Origin: Cryomorphaceae bacterium
GTDB taxonomy: Bacteria; Bacteroidota; Bacteroidia; Flavobacteriales_D; Crocinitomicaceae
Reading direction: 5' to 3'
Assembly: GCA_027490665.1 (NCBI GenBank)
Contig: JAIXXP010000001.1
Span: 1-53,810, forward strand
Length of the DNA stretch: 53,810 nt
Shown here piece after piece: positions 16,639 through 26,202 of the stretch. The stretch's first letter is position 1. The number at the start of each line of letters is the position of its first letter. The position numbers and the translations under genes were made by a program. Under the pieces are notes generated by a model that saw only the letters and a program-made list of their open reading frames with translations, was not told the DNA's origin and did no database searches.

Positions 16639-18408
16639 ATGAGATCATTTTTTTTACTCTTCTTGTTGTTTTGGCTTCCGTTTGCAATGCAAGCCAGCAA
16701 ACTGACCTATCACTTGTCGATGCCTCAGCCCAATTCGCATTATTTTGCGGTGAAAATTGACGTTCAGGAAAATACGGCTGCTGTACAAGAATTCAAATTA
16801 CCTGTTTGGACGCCAGGCTCTTATTTAGTTCGTGAATTTTCCAAGAACCTCAATCAAGTGCGCGCCATTGATGCGCAGGGTAAGGAACTTACCGTCAAAA
16901 AGAAAGCAAAAAATGCTTGGGAAGTACTGTGTAATGGCGCGGCTACTTACACAGTTTTTTATGAAGTTTATGCCTTTGAGCTGTCGGTTCGAACCCCATT
17001 TTTAGACAACACACACGGTTTTGTTGCTGGTGCAGGTGTATTCATGTATACCGAAGAAACGCGCAATCAGCTCGGTGTTCTCAAAATTTACCCACATGCC
17101 AGTTTCAAGAAAGTAAGTACGGCTTTGGCGCCTGCCGATTATAAATCGGAACCGGGCTGTCAAACGTTTGTTTTCAAAGACTACGATCAATTAGTAGATA
17201 GTCCTATCGAGATTGGAAACCAACAAGAGTTTTCTTTTATGGCAGCCGGAGTGCGACACCGTGTGGCGATGTACGGAGAAGCCAACTACAACATTGCCGA
17301 ACTTCAGCGCGATATGGCAAAGGTAGTCGAGTCCGCAACAGCAGTTTTTGGGAGCAACCCAAATCAAGATTACCTCTTTATTGTGCACAACGTGACGGAC
17401 GGCCAAGGTGGCCTTGAACACCTCAATTCTTGTGTACTCAGCGTGAGCCGTTGGTCTTACACCGGCTCTAATTATTTAGGGTTCATCAATTTGGTGGCCC
17501 ATGAGTATTTCCATTTATGGAATGTCAAGCGCATTCGTCCTATTGAACTAGGTCCATTTAATTACGATCAAGAATGCTATACTTCATTACTTTGGGTCAT
17601 GGAAGGCATCACATCTTATTACGACGAATTACTGCTTTTGCGTGCCGGATTTTACACCAAAACAGAGTTTATAAGCAAGTTGCAATCGCAAATCAATTAT
17701 GTTGAAGGAAGTCCTGGCTCGAGAGTACAGCCTGTTGCTCATGCGAGTTTTGATGCCTGGATCAAAGCCTACCGCCCCAACGAAAATTCTAGCAACACGA
17801 CCATGACATATTACTCGCGCGGAGCAGTTATCGGAGCGGTTTTGGATGCTTATCTCATTCAAAGGTCAAAAGGCAAACAAAGCTTGGATGGTTTCATGCA
17901 ACTGCTTTATCAGAAATATGCCCTCGACCTCAAACGCGGTTTTTCAGAGACCGAATTCGAACAAGAATTAGCCAATTATTGTGGCGAAGATATGCACGCG
18001 TTTTTTAAGCAATATGTAAACGGAACGGCGATCATTCCCTACCAGCAATACTTTGAACCGATGGGGCTAAAAGTGACCGACCAAACGAGTACTTTAACCA
18101 ACTTTGGCGCAGCTTTAGAACCAGGGGAGGTGCTCAAAGTGAGAACAGTTAGAAGCGGTTCTGCTGCCGAAGATGCGGGCATAAGCGTAGGCGATGAAAT
18201 ACTAGCCTGCGATGGTTTCAGAATAGATAAAGCTGGTCTGGAAAACAAATACAACAACCTTCAGCCAGGCGTTTCCATGGAATTGTTATTATCTCGCGAT
18301 GGGAAATTATTCAGCACCAAATGCGTCATGAAAACCTATGCAAAGCCACAATTTTCACTTCAAATTAAAGATGCCAATGCGCCGTTACTTACTTATTGGT
18401 TGCGCTAA
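16639..18408 (+). CDS. M61 family metallopeptidase with C-terminal PDZ domain
   Basis: 589 residues. A signal peptide (about 1-18, hydrophobic core FFLLFLLFWLPFA) sends it to the periplasm. The M61 (glycyl aminopeptidase) catalytic region contains GGLEHLNS at about 257-264, the zinc site VAHEYFHLWNVKRIRP with HEYFH at 288-292, and the third ligand region WVMEGITSYYDE with Glu322. A PDZ domain lies at about 495-570. Family members cleave peptides with small N-terminal residues, but the natural substrate in Bacteroidota is not settled. The start follows the purT stop after 56 bases and the end overlaps the BNR-repeat gene. Confidence 0.92.
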   Translation: MRSFFLLFLLFWLPFAMQASKLTYHLSMPQPNSHYFAVKIDVQENTAAVQEFKLPVWTPGSYLVREFSKNLNQVRAIDAQGKELTVKKKAKNAWEVLCNGAATYTVFYEVYAFELSVRTPFLDNTHGFVAGAGVFMYTEETRNQLGVLKIYPHASFKKVSTALAPADYKSEPGCQTFVFKDYDQLVDSPIEIGNQQEFSFMAAGVRHRVAMYGEANYNIAELQRDMAKVVESATAVFGSNPNQDYLFIVHNVTDGQGGLEHLNSCVLSVSRWSYTGSNYLGFINLVAHEYFHLWNVKRIRPIELGPFNYDQECYTSLLWVMEGITSYYDELLLLRAGFYTKTEFISKLQSQINYVEGSPGSRVQPVAHASFDAWIKAYRPNENSSNTTMTYYSRGAVIGAVLDAYLIQRSKGKQSLDGFMQLLYQKYALDLKRGFSETEFEQELANYCGEDMHAFFKQYVNGTAIIPYQQYFEPMGLKVTDQTSTLTNFGAALEPGEVLKVRTVRSGSAAEDAGISVGDEILACDGFRIDKAGLENKYNNLQPGVSMELLLSRDGKLFSTKCVMKTYAKPQFSLQIKDANAPLLTYWLR

Positions 18409-19648
18409 TTTACTTGCGTTAGCACTCCATGCGCAGCCCGTCAAAAACGTTCAAATTCCTCCGGTAGCTGCTAAATATCCGTTTAACGAATGCGAACCTT
18501 CAATTGCCATCAATCCGCGCAATCCAGATGAAATATCAGCTGGAACCGTTTTGCAGGGTTATCACTATTCGTCTGACGGCGGCCAAACCTGGAAATCAAG
18601 TGCTTTAAAAAGTCCGTTTGGTGTCTATGGCGACCCTGTCTTGCAATATGATCAGAGTGGCCGCTTGTATTATTTCCACCTCAGTGATTACGATAAAACA
18701 AGTCATCTCGACCGTATTGTATGTCAGTTTGCAGATAAACCAGGTCAATTTTCGAAAGGTTCTTTTCCAAAACCTAACGGCACAAAAGTCCAAGACAAAC
18801 ATTGGGTTGTAATTGACCCCAAAACAAACGTGCTTTACATGACCTGGACGCAGTTCGATGCCTACGACTCTGCCGACCCTAAAGACACCTCCATTATTGT
18901 TTTTTCAAAATCTACTGACCGCGGCCTTAGCTGGACAGCTCCTATTCGAATTTCTAAATTCGGTGGCGACTGCCTAGATGGCGACAACACAGTTGAAGGC
19001 GCCGTGCCGGCTTTAGGCCCAAATGGTGAAGTCTATGTTTGTTGGACCGGCCCACGCGGCATCATGTTTCAAAAATCAACCGACGGCGGCCTTACATGGC
19101 TAGCTGAGGAGCGCAAACTCTCAGATCATATTGGTGGTTGGGACATCCAAATTCCGGGCATCTACCGCGCCAATGGCTTGCCTTTTTTGATGTCCGATTT
19201 AAGCGGTGGACCCAATAACGGAACCCTCTATCTCAATTGGTGCGACCAACGCAATGGTCCAGACAACACCGACGTTTGGCTTTTGAAATCAAGTGACGGC
19301 GGCCTCACGTGGTCTGAACCTATACGAGTGAACCAAGACAAAGAGCCGCGTCATCAATTCCTGACATCCATGGCGATAGATCCTGTCCGTGGCGATCTAC
19401 ATTTTGTGTACTACGACCGCAGGCGCTTCAAAGACAATCAAACCGATGTCATTTGGGCAACCAGTACCGATGGTGGTCAAACTTTCAAGGAACAGCGCGT
19501 TTCCAATCAGTCCTTTGTTCCCAGTCCGATGGTTTTCTTTGGAGATTATCTTGGTATTGCTGCCTACGACGGTCGCATTCGCCCCATTTGGCCACGCATG
19601 GACAGCGGTAAAATCACCTTGTGGGTTGCTTTGATAGATCTCAATTAA
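18371..19648 (+). CDS. Secreted BNR/Asp-box (sialidase-like beta-propeller) protein
   Basis: 425 residues from ATG 18371; ATG 18377 is equally possible, and both give a signal peptide (RRYLLIGCANLLALALHAQ). Five Asp-box repeats of the S-x-D-x-G-x-T/S-W type are visible: SSDGGQTWKS, STDRGLSWTA, STDGGLTWLA, SSDGGLTWSE and STDGGQTFKE, so the fold should be a sialidase-like propeller. The arginine triad and Tyr/Glu pair of true sialidases cannot be placed with confidence, so activity is open. There is no T9SS sorting domain at the C-terminus. The start overlaps the M61 gene by 38 bases (32 with the other ATG), and ung follows after one base. Confidence 0.8.
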   Translation: MPMRRYLLIGCANLLALALHAQPVKNVQIPPVAAKYPFNECEPSIAINPRNPDEISAGTVLQGYHYSSDGGQTWKSSALKSPFGVYGDPVLQYDQSGRLYYFHLSDYDKTSHLDRIVCQFADKPGQFSKGSFPKPNGTKVQDKHWVVIDPKTNVLYMTWTQFDAYDSADPKDTSIIVFSKSTDRGLSWTAPIRISKFGGDCLDGDNTVEGAVPALGPNGEVYVCWTGPRGIMFQKSTDGGLTWLAEERKLSDHIGGWDIQIPGIYRANGLPFLMSDLSGGPNNGTLYLNWCDQRNGPDNTDVWLLKSSDGGLTWSEPIRVNQDKEPRHQFLTSMAIDPVRGDLHFVYYDRRRFKDNQTDVIWATSTDGGQTFKEQRVSNQSFVPSPMVFFGDYLGIAAYDGRIRPIWPRMDSGKITLWVALIDLN

Positions 19649-19649
19649 C

Positions 19650-20321
19650 ATGCATTTTCCTACAAATTCATCTTGGTATCCTATTTTGATAGATGAATTC
19701 AATTCTCCCTATTTTCTTGCACTTCAAGAAAAAGTAACACAAGCCTATTTGCTTTCTGACCCCGTTGTATTTCCACCTCAGGATCAACTTTTTAAAGCTT
19801 TTGAATACTGTCCTTGGGAGCAGCTCCGCGTGGTTGTTTTAGGCCAAGACCCATATCCGACCAAAGGTCATGCCCATGGTTTGTGTTTTTCGGTTGCCAC
19901 AGGTGTTAAACCCTTGCCAAAAAGCCTACATAATATCTTCAAGGAAAGAACCTCAGACCTCCAATTACCTGATTTGCCAAATGGCAATCTCGAAATTTGG
20001 GCGCGTCAAGGGGTATTGCTGCTCAATTCCGTTTTAACTGTCTTCGAAGGTCAGGCCGATAGCCATAAAAATTGGGGTTGGGAACAATTTACAGATGCTG
20101 TGATTGAAAAAATTGCCTCCGAAAAAGAAAATATTGTGTTTATCCTTTGGGGCGCAAAAGCCCAGGCTAAGGCAAGTAGGATAGATAGTTCTAAGCACCT
20201 GATTTTAAAAGCTGTGCACCCCTCGCCATTGGCTGCTCACCGCGGATTTTTTGGAAGCAAGCCTTTCAGCAAAACAAATGCGTTTTTGCGCATGCTTGGC
20301 AAGCAAGAAATTCAATGGTAA
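19650..20321 (+). CDS. ung: Uracil-DNA glycosylase, family 1
   Basis: 223 residues. It removes uracil from DNA at the first step of base excision repair. The water-activating motif VLGQDPYPTKGHAHGLCFS has the catalytic Asp67, and the DNA-intercalating loop HPSPLAAHRGFFG lies near 189-201, with LLLNSVLTV between. Length is normal for the family. It begins one base after the stop of the BNR-repeat gene and ends just before the -7 box of hemE. Confidence 0.97.
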   Translation: MHFPTNSSWYPILIDEFNSPYFLALQEKVTQAYLLSDPVVFPPQDQLFKAFEYCPWEQLRVVVLGQDPYPTKGHAHGLCFSVATGVKPLPKSLHNIFKERTSDLQLPDLPNGNLEIWARQGVLLLNSVLTVFEGQADSHKNWGWEQFTDAVIEKIASEKENIVFILWGAKAQAKASRIDSSKHLILKAVHPSPLAAHRGFFGSKPFSKTNAFLRMLGKQEIQW

Positions 20322-20326
20322 TTGCG

Positions 20327-20334
20327 TACCTTTG
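20327..20334 (+). promoter_or_regulatory. -7 box (TACCTTTG) of hemE, leaderless arrangement
   Basis: TACCTTTG ends 5 bases before the ATG at 20340 (2 before the ATG at 20337). It supports placing the hemE start at one of these two codons and not at the TTG at 20322. Confidence 0.55.
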
Positions 20335-20339
20335 CAATG

Positions 20340-21386
20340 ATGTTTCAAAACGACTTATTTCTACGCGCGCACCGTGGCGAGGCCATCGAGCGCTACCCAG
20401 TATGGCTTATGCGTCAGGCAGGCCGAATCTTACCAGAATACCGCGCTGTTCGCGCCAAGCTTTCTGGCTTTAAAGAATTGGTTGAAACCCCGGAGTTTGC
20501 AACGGAAGTTACTATCCAGCCGGTCGATCTACTCGGTGTTGACGCCGCCATCATTTTTTCAGATATTTTAGTTATTCCCGAAGCAATGGGTTTGCCTTAC
20601 CAAATGATCGAACAAAAAGGTCCTTGGTTTGAAAACACCATTCGCAGCCAAGCGCAATTCGACCAACTTGATACCCACATCGATGTGCAGGACCGGTTGT
20701 CGTATGTGTTTGAAGCCCTCAAACAAACAAAAGCAGGTCTAAATGGCCGCGTTCCACTTATTGGTTTTGCTGGCGCACCCTGGACTATCTTATGTTATAT
20801 GGTAGAAGGTAGAGGGTCCAAAACTTTTAGTGAATCCAGAAAGTTGCTTTACACGCAGCCTTTGTTGGCACATCAATTACTACAGCGCATCACCGACGTC
20901 ACCATCGCCTATCTGAAAGGTCAGTTAGCAGCTGGTGCAGATGCTCTCCAACTTTTTGATTCTTGGGCAGGAATACTCGGAGAAGACCAATACCGTGAGT
21001 TTGGCTTGCGCTATATCCAACAAATTTGTTCGGCCCTTGAAGGAACTCCACTAACGGTGTTTTCTAAAGGTGCGGTGGCTTCTCTACCTGAAATCGCACA
21101 GTTGTCTTGTACAACCATCGGCCTAGACTGGAACATGTCTGTACCTGTGGCACGAAGTTTGGTTCAGGAGCAAAAGACTTTACAAGGCAATTTAGACCCT
21201 TGTGTGCTCTATGGTAGCCCACAAATGATCGAGCAAGAAACCAAAAAAATGCTCAATTCCTTTAAAAGTCAAAGACATATTGTAAATTTGGGTCACGGAG
21301 TATATCCCGATATTGATCCAGAAATGGTCAAAGTATTTATAAATACCGTTAAAAACTATGAAATTACAAACAACGCCAATTCGTAG
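20340..21386 (+). CDS. hemE: Uroporphyrinogen decarboxylase
   Basis: 348 residues starting [14 protein letters not shown], which aligns with other HemE starts; the adjacent ATG at 20337 is the alternative. It decarboxylates the four acetates of uroporphyrinogen III to give coproporphyrinogen III in heme synthesis. Signatures: [18 protein letters not shown], the [14 protein letters not shown] segment with the catalytic Asp, and the second signature [16 protein letters not shown], followed by [11 protein letters not shown]. The end overlaps the OmpA gene start by 29 bases, which is longer than other overlaps here. Confidence 0.96.
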   Translation: MFQNDLFLRAHRGEAIERYPVWLMRQAGRILPEYRAVRAKLSGFKELVETPEFATEVTIQPVDLLGVDAAIIFSDILVIPEAMGLPYQMIEQKGPWFENTIRSQAQFDQLDTHIDVQDRLSYVFEALKQTKAGLNGRVPLIGFAGAPWTILCYMVEGRGSKTFSESRKLLYTQPLLAHQLLQRITDVTIAYLKGQLAAGADALQLFDSWAGILGEDQYREFGLRYIQQICSALEGTPLTVFSKGAVASLPEIAQLSCTTIGLDWNMSVPVARSLVQEQKTLQGNLDPCVLYGSPQMIEQETKKMLNSFKSQRHIVNLGHGVYPDIDPEMVKVFINTVKNYEITNNANS

Positions 21387-22602
21387 CTTACTACTTGCTT
21401 GCTCGGTTCTTGTCTTTGCGCAAGGCGCATTTGCACAAAAAGGCAAAAAGACCAACGAGAAAGAAATCATCAACATCACATTTGAAGGTGCCTCCGAAGA
21501 CCTCACCGAACTCAATGGCATAGACGCCGCTGGTAAAGGTATTGAGTCACCAACCGAAATCAAAGCCGATTTATTTTCTAAATCTGCTAGTGGTGATATC
21601 GGTGTACCTGCCAATATCTATGGTTCAGAAGAACCATCTACAGAAAATGGCGGTAAGGTCTATGCTGGTATCGTTGCATTCAAACCTGGTAAAATGGCTG
21701 GTGAGCGTTCTTATATCACTATTCAACTCATGCAAGGTAAAGAACCTGTAACCCTTAAAAAAGGGCTTACTTATTGCGTAGAGTATTCACTTTCTTTGGC
21801 TGAATCTTCGAAATTTGCCTGCAACAACATGGGTGTTTATTTTTCCAAAGACAAGCCAGGAAACGGTGAAGCTGGTGCTATTTACATGAGTGGCGACCAC
21901 GTCATGAAGTCGACTGTCAACAAAGTCTATAACGGCTTTTTTAATTGGGAAAAGGTCTGTAATGTTTACACAGCAAAAGGCGATGAAAAATACATCACCA
22001 TTGGCAACTTTGACCTCAACGACAAAACTACCAATCAGTCTGTTAAAAAACCAAAAGATGCTGAAGCTGACCCACTCACACATGCCTATTATTACATCGA
22101 TAACATTATCGTACGTTTGGTAGACAACACAGCAGAGTGTGCTTGTTACAACGCGAAGCCACCAAAAATTGAAGATTCATTCTCTGATTTAGTTTTTGAA
22201 AAGACGCCAGAAATCAATGAGAAAATGACCCTCGATAAAAAGATTGCAGCTCAAACCATCTACTTCCGCCAAGGTAAGTCTTCCTTGACAGAAAACGCAC
22301 GAGAAAACCTCGATTTTATCGTTGCGCAAATGAATGCCAATCCAAGTTTAGTGATCGAAATTACAGGTCACAACGACCCACTTGAAATCAAAGCGGGAGT
22401 AGAAAACGAAGCGTACCTGGACATGGACCGCAAGCGTGTAGCAGCCGGTGTGAAGTACTTGACAAACAACGGCATTGCCGAAGAAAGAATTGTGAAAGCT
22501 TACAAAGCAGACACCATGCCGAGTACTGAAATTGAAGAAGACGACGAAGCAGATGTAAAAGACGCGAAAAACCGTCGCATCGAATTCAGAGTGAAACTCT
22601 AA
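21358..22602 (+). CDS. OmpA-family outer membrane protein
   Basis: 414 residues. A signal peptide (to about residue 26, ending AFAQ) is followed by a beta-rich region of about 240 residues (40-280) with several cysteines that I do not recognise, and a C-terminal OmpA-like peptidoglycan-binding domain at about 300-414 ([20 protein letters not shown], then [13 protein letters not shown] and [13 protein letters not shown]). The usual GHTD motif is GHND and the helix arginine is present in DRKRV. It probably links the outer membrane to the cell wall. The ATG lies within the hemE end; no other in-frame ATG would preserve the signal peptide. A strong terminator follows. Confidence 0.82.
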   Translation: MKLQTTPIRSLLLACSVLVFAQGAFAQKGKKTNEKEIINITFEGASEDLTELNGIDAAGKGIESPTEIKADLFSKSASGDIGVPANIYGSEEPSTENGGKVYAGIVAFKPGKMAGERSYITIQLMQGKEPVTLKKGLTYCVEYSLSLAESSKFACNNMGVYFSKDKPGNGEAGAIYMSGDHVMKSTVNKVYNGFFNWEKVCNVYTAKGDEKYITIGNFDLNDKTTNQSVKKPKDAEADPLTHAYYYIDNIIVRLVDNTAECACYNAKPPKIEDSFSDLVFEKTPEINEKMTLDKKIAAQTIYFRQGKSSLTENARENLDFIVAQMNANPSLVIEITGHNDPLEIKAGVENEAYLDMDRKRVAAGVKYLTNNGIAEERIVKAYKADTMPSTEIEEDDEADVKDAKNRRIEFRVKL

Positions 22603-22625
22603 GGGTTTTAAATTTGAAACAACAT

Positions 22626-22656
22626 AAAAAAACCTCGGTACTTCCGAGGTTTTTTT
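22626..22656. terminator. Bidirectional rho-independent terminator
   Basis: An 8-base GC-rich stem AACCTCGG / CCGAGGTT around a TACTT loop (22631-22651) is flanked by A and T tracts that pair and provide a U-run on both strands. It separates the convergent ends of the OmpA gene (plus) and maf (minus). Confidence 0.92.
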
Positions 22657-22701
22657 TTGATCACATGTTTTAGGTTAGAAGTTGTTCGCTGTTCAAGTTG
22701 G

Positions 22702-23262
22702 CTAACTCAGTTGCTTTAAGAAAGGATAAAGTCTTTGTGTGGGCAAACCCATCACGTTGGTGTAAGATCCTCGTATTTCTACTACACCAATATGGCCAAT
22801 CCAGTCTTGAATGCCGTAAGAACCAGCTTTGTCCATGGCCTCGTGTTCCTCGATATAATGGATGATGTCTTCTAATTTAAGTTCCTGAAAACGAACTGTA
22901 GTACAATCGACGAGTTGGTGTTCAGCACCTGTATCCTTGATCACAACGCCTGTGTAAACCTCATGAGTCTGGCCAGATAGCTGCTGCAGCATTTCGATGG
23001 CATCTGCTTTGCTTTTTGGTTTACCCAATACCTTTCCATTCAAAAAAACGATTGTATCGGCACAAATGAGTCTTTCATTTGACGCAATTTCAGGCCAAAT
23101 GGCAGCTATTTTCTTTCGGCAGATAGACAAAACCAGTTCTTCAGGGCTTTGTGTGGCATCAAAAGATTCATCTGCATCGACAGTAACTACTCTAAAATCA
23201 AATCCGAGTTCGCTTAATAATGCCTTTCTTCTAGGCGAAGCTGAGCCAAGTACTAATTGCAT
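22702..23262 (-). CDS. maf: Maf-family nucleoside triphosphate pyrophosphatase
   Basis: 186 residues. Maf proteins hydrolyse non-canonical or selected nucleoside triphosphates (dTTP, UTP, modified NTPs) to the monophosphates. Conserved elements: LVLGSASPRRKALL at 3-16, VDADES, the ADTIVFLNGKVLGKPKSKADA stretch (quoted in part: LGKPKSKADA), YTGVVI and DKAGSYGIQ with the late GSYTNVMGLP. It follows the UbiA gene by one base and ends the queE-maf run before the bidirectional terminator. It most resembles the YhdE/dTTP subgroup, but the substrate cannot be fixed by eye. Confidence 0.92.
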   Translation of the reverse strand: MQLVLGSASPRRKALLSELGFDFRVVTVDADESFDATQSPEELVLSICRKKIAAIWPEIASNERLICADTIVFLNGKVLGKPKSKADAIEMLQQLSGQTHEVYTGVVIKDTGAEHQLVDCTTVRFQELKLEDIIHYIEEHEAMDKAGSYGIQDWIGHIGVVEIRGSYTNVMGLPTQRLYPFLKQLS

Positions 23263-23263
23263 C

Positions 23264-24184
23264 TTAAAAGTATAAACATGTAAGTCCTAAAATAAGTGCG
23301 AGCGTCGGTAGCAAGCGCAGCCATTTTTCCAAAAGGGTAGGAGCTAAGTAATAAGCAACAAGACCCAATAAAAATAACCCTTCTAAAAGCCCAAGAACCG
23401 CTGAGGTATATACACTAGGTAAACTAAAATCTGAAATCAGTTTCAGGATGATAAAAAATACAGCAGGCATTTGAAGTACAAGTAGGGCAAGTAAAGTGGC
23501 TTTTTGGCTGCCAATTTTACGGGGAATGGTATGTGCGTCAATGACGCTGTCTCCGGGGATGTCGCGGATGTCTTTGACAATTTCACGGCTCAAATTGATG
23601 AAAAAAGCACAAATGGCAACGAAATATATGAAGCGGTAGTCTAAGTAAGTTGACCACGTGCTTTCTTGATAGGGTGAAAAGGGTACATTTCGCTCATTCA
23701 GCACTTGGAAAAACCAACTCGAGAGAAATAAGACAAGGCCGGGTAGGGCAGCAAGGACGGCTGCACCCAAGACTAATTTGCGTTTCCAATAGGCGCTATA
23801 AAACCAAAGCAAATTGATGCTGAGGAGGTGCACAAAGACAAAAAGTAAAGTATGGTAGTGCCATGATAATATGACCGCGATAAAGAAGCCTAAAAAGTTG
23901 AGGATCCAGTTGGCTAAAATAGCCCAACGCTTGTTCATGTATTTGGTCAGGACGAGCGCTTCAGGTTTGTTGATGCGGTCGGCCTTTAAATCAAAGTAAT
24001 CATTGATGATATGTCCGGCTGCCGCTATAGTAAGCGTCGAAAATATCAAAAGGCCATAATGAAAGGCATCAAAATCAATGACTTCATAGGGGTTCTGTTT
24101 GTGAAGAAAATAGGCGACACCCAACATGGCTATTAAAATAGCCAATAGGTTTTTGATACGGATCAGTCTTAAAAATGGGATCAT
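23264..24184 (-). CDS. UbiA-family prenyltransferase (digeranylgeranylglyceryl phosphate synthase-like)
   Basis: 306 residues with about eight to nine hydrophobic helices. The first Asp-rich motif is NDYFDLKADRINKPE (near 62-76) and the second lies in SREIVKDIRDIPGD (near 199-212), the two sites that bind prenyl diphosphate and magnesium in UbiA enzymes. The sequence most resembles the group annotated as geranylgeranylglycerol-phosphate geranylgeranyltransferase, an archaeal ether-lipid enzyme whose relatives are widespread in Bacteroidota with unclear products. The start overlaps the PorE-like gene by 4 bases. A menaquinone (MenA) role cannot be ruled out but the motifs fit less well. Confidence 0.8.
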   Translation of the reverse strand: MIPFLRLIRIKNLLAILIAMLGVAYFLHKQNPYEVIDFDAFHYGLLIFSTLTIAAAGHIINDYFDLKADRINKPEALVLTKYMNKRWAILANWILNFLGFFIAVILSWHYHTLLFVFVHLLSINLLWFYSAYWKRKLVLGAAVLAALPGLVLFLSSWFFQVLNERNVPFSPYQESTWSTYLDYRFIYFVAICAFFINLSREIVKDIRDIPGDSVIDAHTIPRKIGSQKATLLALLVLQMPAVFFIILKLISDFSLPSVYTSAVLGLLEGLFLLGLVAYYLAPTLLEKWLRLLPTLALILGLTCLYF

Positions 24185-26202
24185 GGCAATATTTTATAAC
24201 TGGTTCGGCGGTTTTTTTGATGCGCAGCTGCAACCTGGGCGGGGTTCGTAAGTTGGGCAATTGCTGCGTCGCTTACAATTGGTAGGCTAGAGCCGTAGCC
24301 CTTATAGCTGAGCCTTCCAGCTTCAATGCCTTCTTGAATCAAAAATTGATAAACTGCTTTCGAACGGGCATCTGAAAGCAATAAGTTCTTAGCTGCATCA
24401 CCTTGGCTATCGGTATGGCCTTGAATTTCAATTTGAAGTTTCGGATTTTTCTTCAGATAGCTGCTCAAGTTCAAAAGTTCAACCTTAGATTCTGGTCGGA
24501 GGGTAGCTTTGCCGAGGTCAAAGAAGACGTTGTTAAGGATGTTCTCAGCAGTAGAAGCCAGCGGATTAAGTGGCATGTCCAGCTTATAGCTTTGTGCAGT
24601 CTCACTATTTGTAAAGTCGAAATTAAGTGAAAAAGGATGGTAGCCTTGGTGATTCACCAAGACAGCATAGCTGTGATTCACAGGAAGAGGAAGCGTGATT
24701 TTACCGTCATAAGCGTCGGCCAACCCGTCGAAAACCAGCTGGCCAGTGGCTAAATCTGTGAGCTGTATGTGTGCTGGTAATTTGACGTTGCTGATGGCAT
24801 CAAAGGCCGTGCCTTCAAAATAAAAAGTTTGAACAGCCTGAAGCTCTTTAGGTAATTCAAACCAATAGATATCAAGGTTGCCGTAGCCGCCTTGTCTATC
24901 CGATGCAAAAAATGCGATGTCGCCTTGTGCTGATACCAACAAAGAGTTTTCATCGAAACGGGTATTGATGGGATAACCTAAATTCACAGGCTTACTCCAA
25001 TTACCTTGCGCATCTTGCTTGCTCATGAATAAATCGGAGCCGCCCAGCCCGATGTGTCCTCGAGAAGCAAAGTAAAGCGTTTTGCCATCTGGATGGATCT
25101 GGACAGATTCTTCATTAGATGAGGTATTGATCACATTTGGTAAACGCTCAGCTTCGGACCATTTGCCATTTGCTAAAAGATGTGCAACGTAAATGTCGCT
25201 ATTTGACCTGCCTTCTTTGGAACGAACAGCCCTTATGAAATAAAGTGTTTGCCCATCTGCACTGAGCGAAGGTTGGGTTTCCCAATTTGCCGTATTGACT
25301 GCGCCAGGTAAGTTGGTTGGGGTGGTCCAGCGCCCGTTGATTTTTTCAGTGATAAACAGATCGCATGAACCTTTGCCAGTTCGGTCTGCACCATAATTGA
25401 CGCCAGATGGATCAGTACAAGCTACAAATATGATGGTTTTGCCATCGCCAGAAATTGTGGGGGCACCTTCATTCCATGCAGTGTTGATATTTGAAGGCAT
25501 AGGTTTGGCAGTGGTCCATACGTTAGCTTTTGGGTCATAGGATGACACATAGAAGTCTTCTTGTTCGTCCTGATGTCCGTCTTGGATAGAAGGTAGGCGG
25601 CGCGTAAAAAGCAATTGACTACCGTCTACTGTCAGTGTAGGGTAGTATTCAGGGAAGGGTGAGTTGACTCCTTCACCCACATTTTTTGGTTCAAAGGGCT
25701 TTGCATTGGCGATTGCCGCAATGGAGAACTCAGCGCAGGCTTTGATTTGATAAGCCTGCCCTTGTAATTTTTCGTTTGCATTTGGGTTTCTTAGAAATAT
25801 ATCTATGGTTTGAAGGGCTTCTTTGTATTCCCCAATAGTGAGCTGACAAACCGCTAAAAAGAAATGTGTACTGCCGCCTATGCTATGTGTGGGGTCAATT
25901 TCTAACGCTTTTTTATAACTAAAGGCAGCATCGGCGTATTTGCGTTGGTATTCTAAGAACTCTGCTTTGAGTAAATAAGCTTCCCAAAAATTGGGGTCTT
26001 TATCGATAGCGGCATTTAGAAGCAGGATGCCTTCTTGGTAATTAGGCGCGCCTGTTTGTGGATTTCTGAGTTCCATTGGGGCTTTTTGTCCTTTTTCAAA
26101 AAGTTTGATGGCCTTTTTACTTGAACTAGAGTACGGAAATTGTGCAAATACCGTATGGAGTGATAAAAAGAATAGGAAAACGAGAAAATGTTTCAACCTC
26201 AT
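24181..26202 (-). CDS. PorE-like OmpA protein (TPR, PD40 propeller, CRD-like, OmpA)
   Basis: 673 residues. After a signal peptide (1-20, ending FAQ) come TPR-like helices (about 50-165), a WD40-like PD40 beta-propeller (about 180-445, repeats such as PTISGDGKTIIFVA and PSLSADGQTLYFI), a carboxypeptidase-regulatory-like fold (about 450-540) and a C-terminal OmpA domain (about 550-673) with GHTDSQGDAAKN and the helix arginine in DARSKAV. This order is that of PorE, a peptidoglycan-binding partner of the type IX secretion trans-envelope complex, though Bacteroidota often carry several paralogues, and PorE is described as a lipoprotein while no lipobox is present here. It overlaps queE by 4 bases and the UbiA gene by 4. 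Confidence 0.82.
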   Translation of the reverse strand: MRLKHFLVFLFFLSLHTVFAQFPYSSSSKKAIKLFEKGQKAPMELRNPQTGAPNYQEGILLLNAAIDKDPNFWEAYLLKAEFLEYQRKYADAAFSYKKALEIDPTHSIGGSTHFFLAVCQLTIGEYKEALQTIDIFLRNPNANEKLQGQAYQIKACAEFSIAAIANAKPFEPKNVGEGVNSPFPEYYPTLTVDGSQLLFTRRLPSIQDGHQDEQEDFYVSSYDPKANVWTTAKPMPSNINTAWNEGAPTISGDGKTIIFVACTDPSGVNYGADRTGKGSCDLFITEKINGRWTTPTNLPGAVNTANWETQPSLSADGQTLYFIRAVRSKEGRSNSDIYVAHLLANGKWSEAERLPNVINTSSNEESVQIHPDGKTLYFASRGHIGLGGSDLFMSKQDAQGNWSKPVNLGYPINTRFDENSLLVSAQGDIAFFASDRQGGYGNLDIYWFELPKELQAVQTFYFEGTAFDAISNVKLPAHIQLTDLATGQLVFDGLADAYDGKITLPLPVNHSYAVLVNHQGYHPFSLNFDFTNSETAQSYKLDMPLNPLASTAENILNNVFFDLGKATLRPESKVELLNLSSYLKKNPKLQIEIQGHTDSQGDAAKNLLLSDARSKAVYQFLIQEGIEAGRLSYKGYGSSLPIVSDAAIAQLTNPAQVAAAHQKNRRTSYKILP

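Noticed and set aside
18371..19648. True sialidase (neuraminidase)
   Set aside because: Asp boxes show only the fold; the catalytic arginines and Tyr/Glu pair could not be placed.
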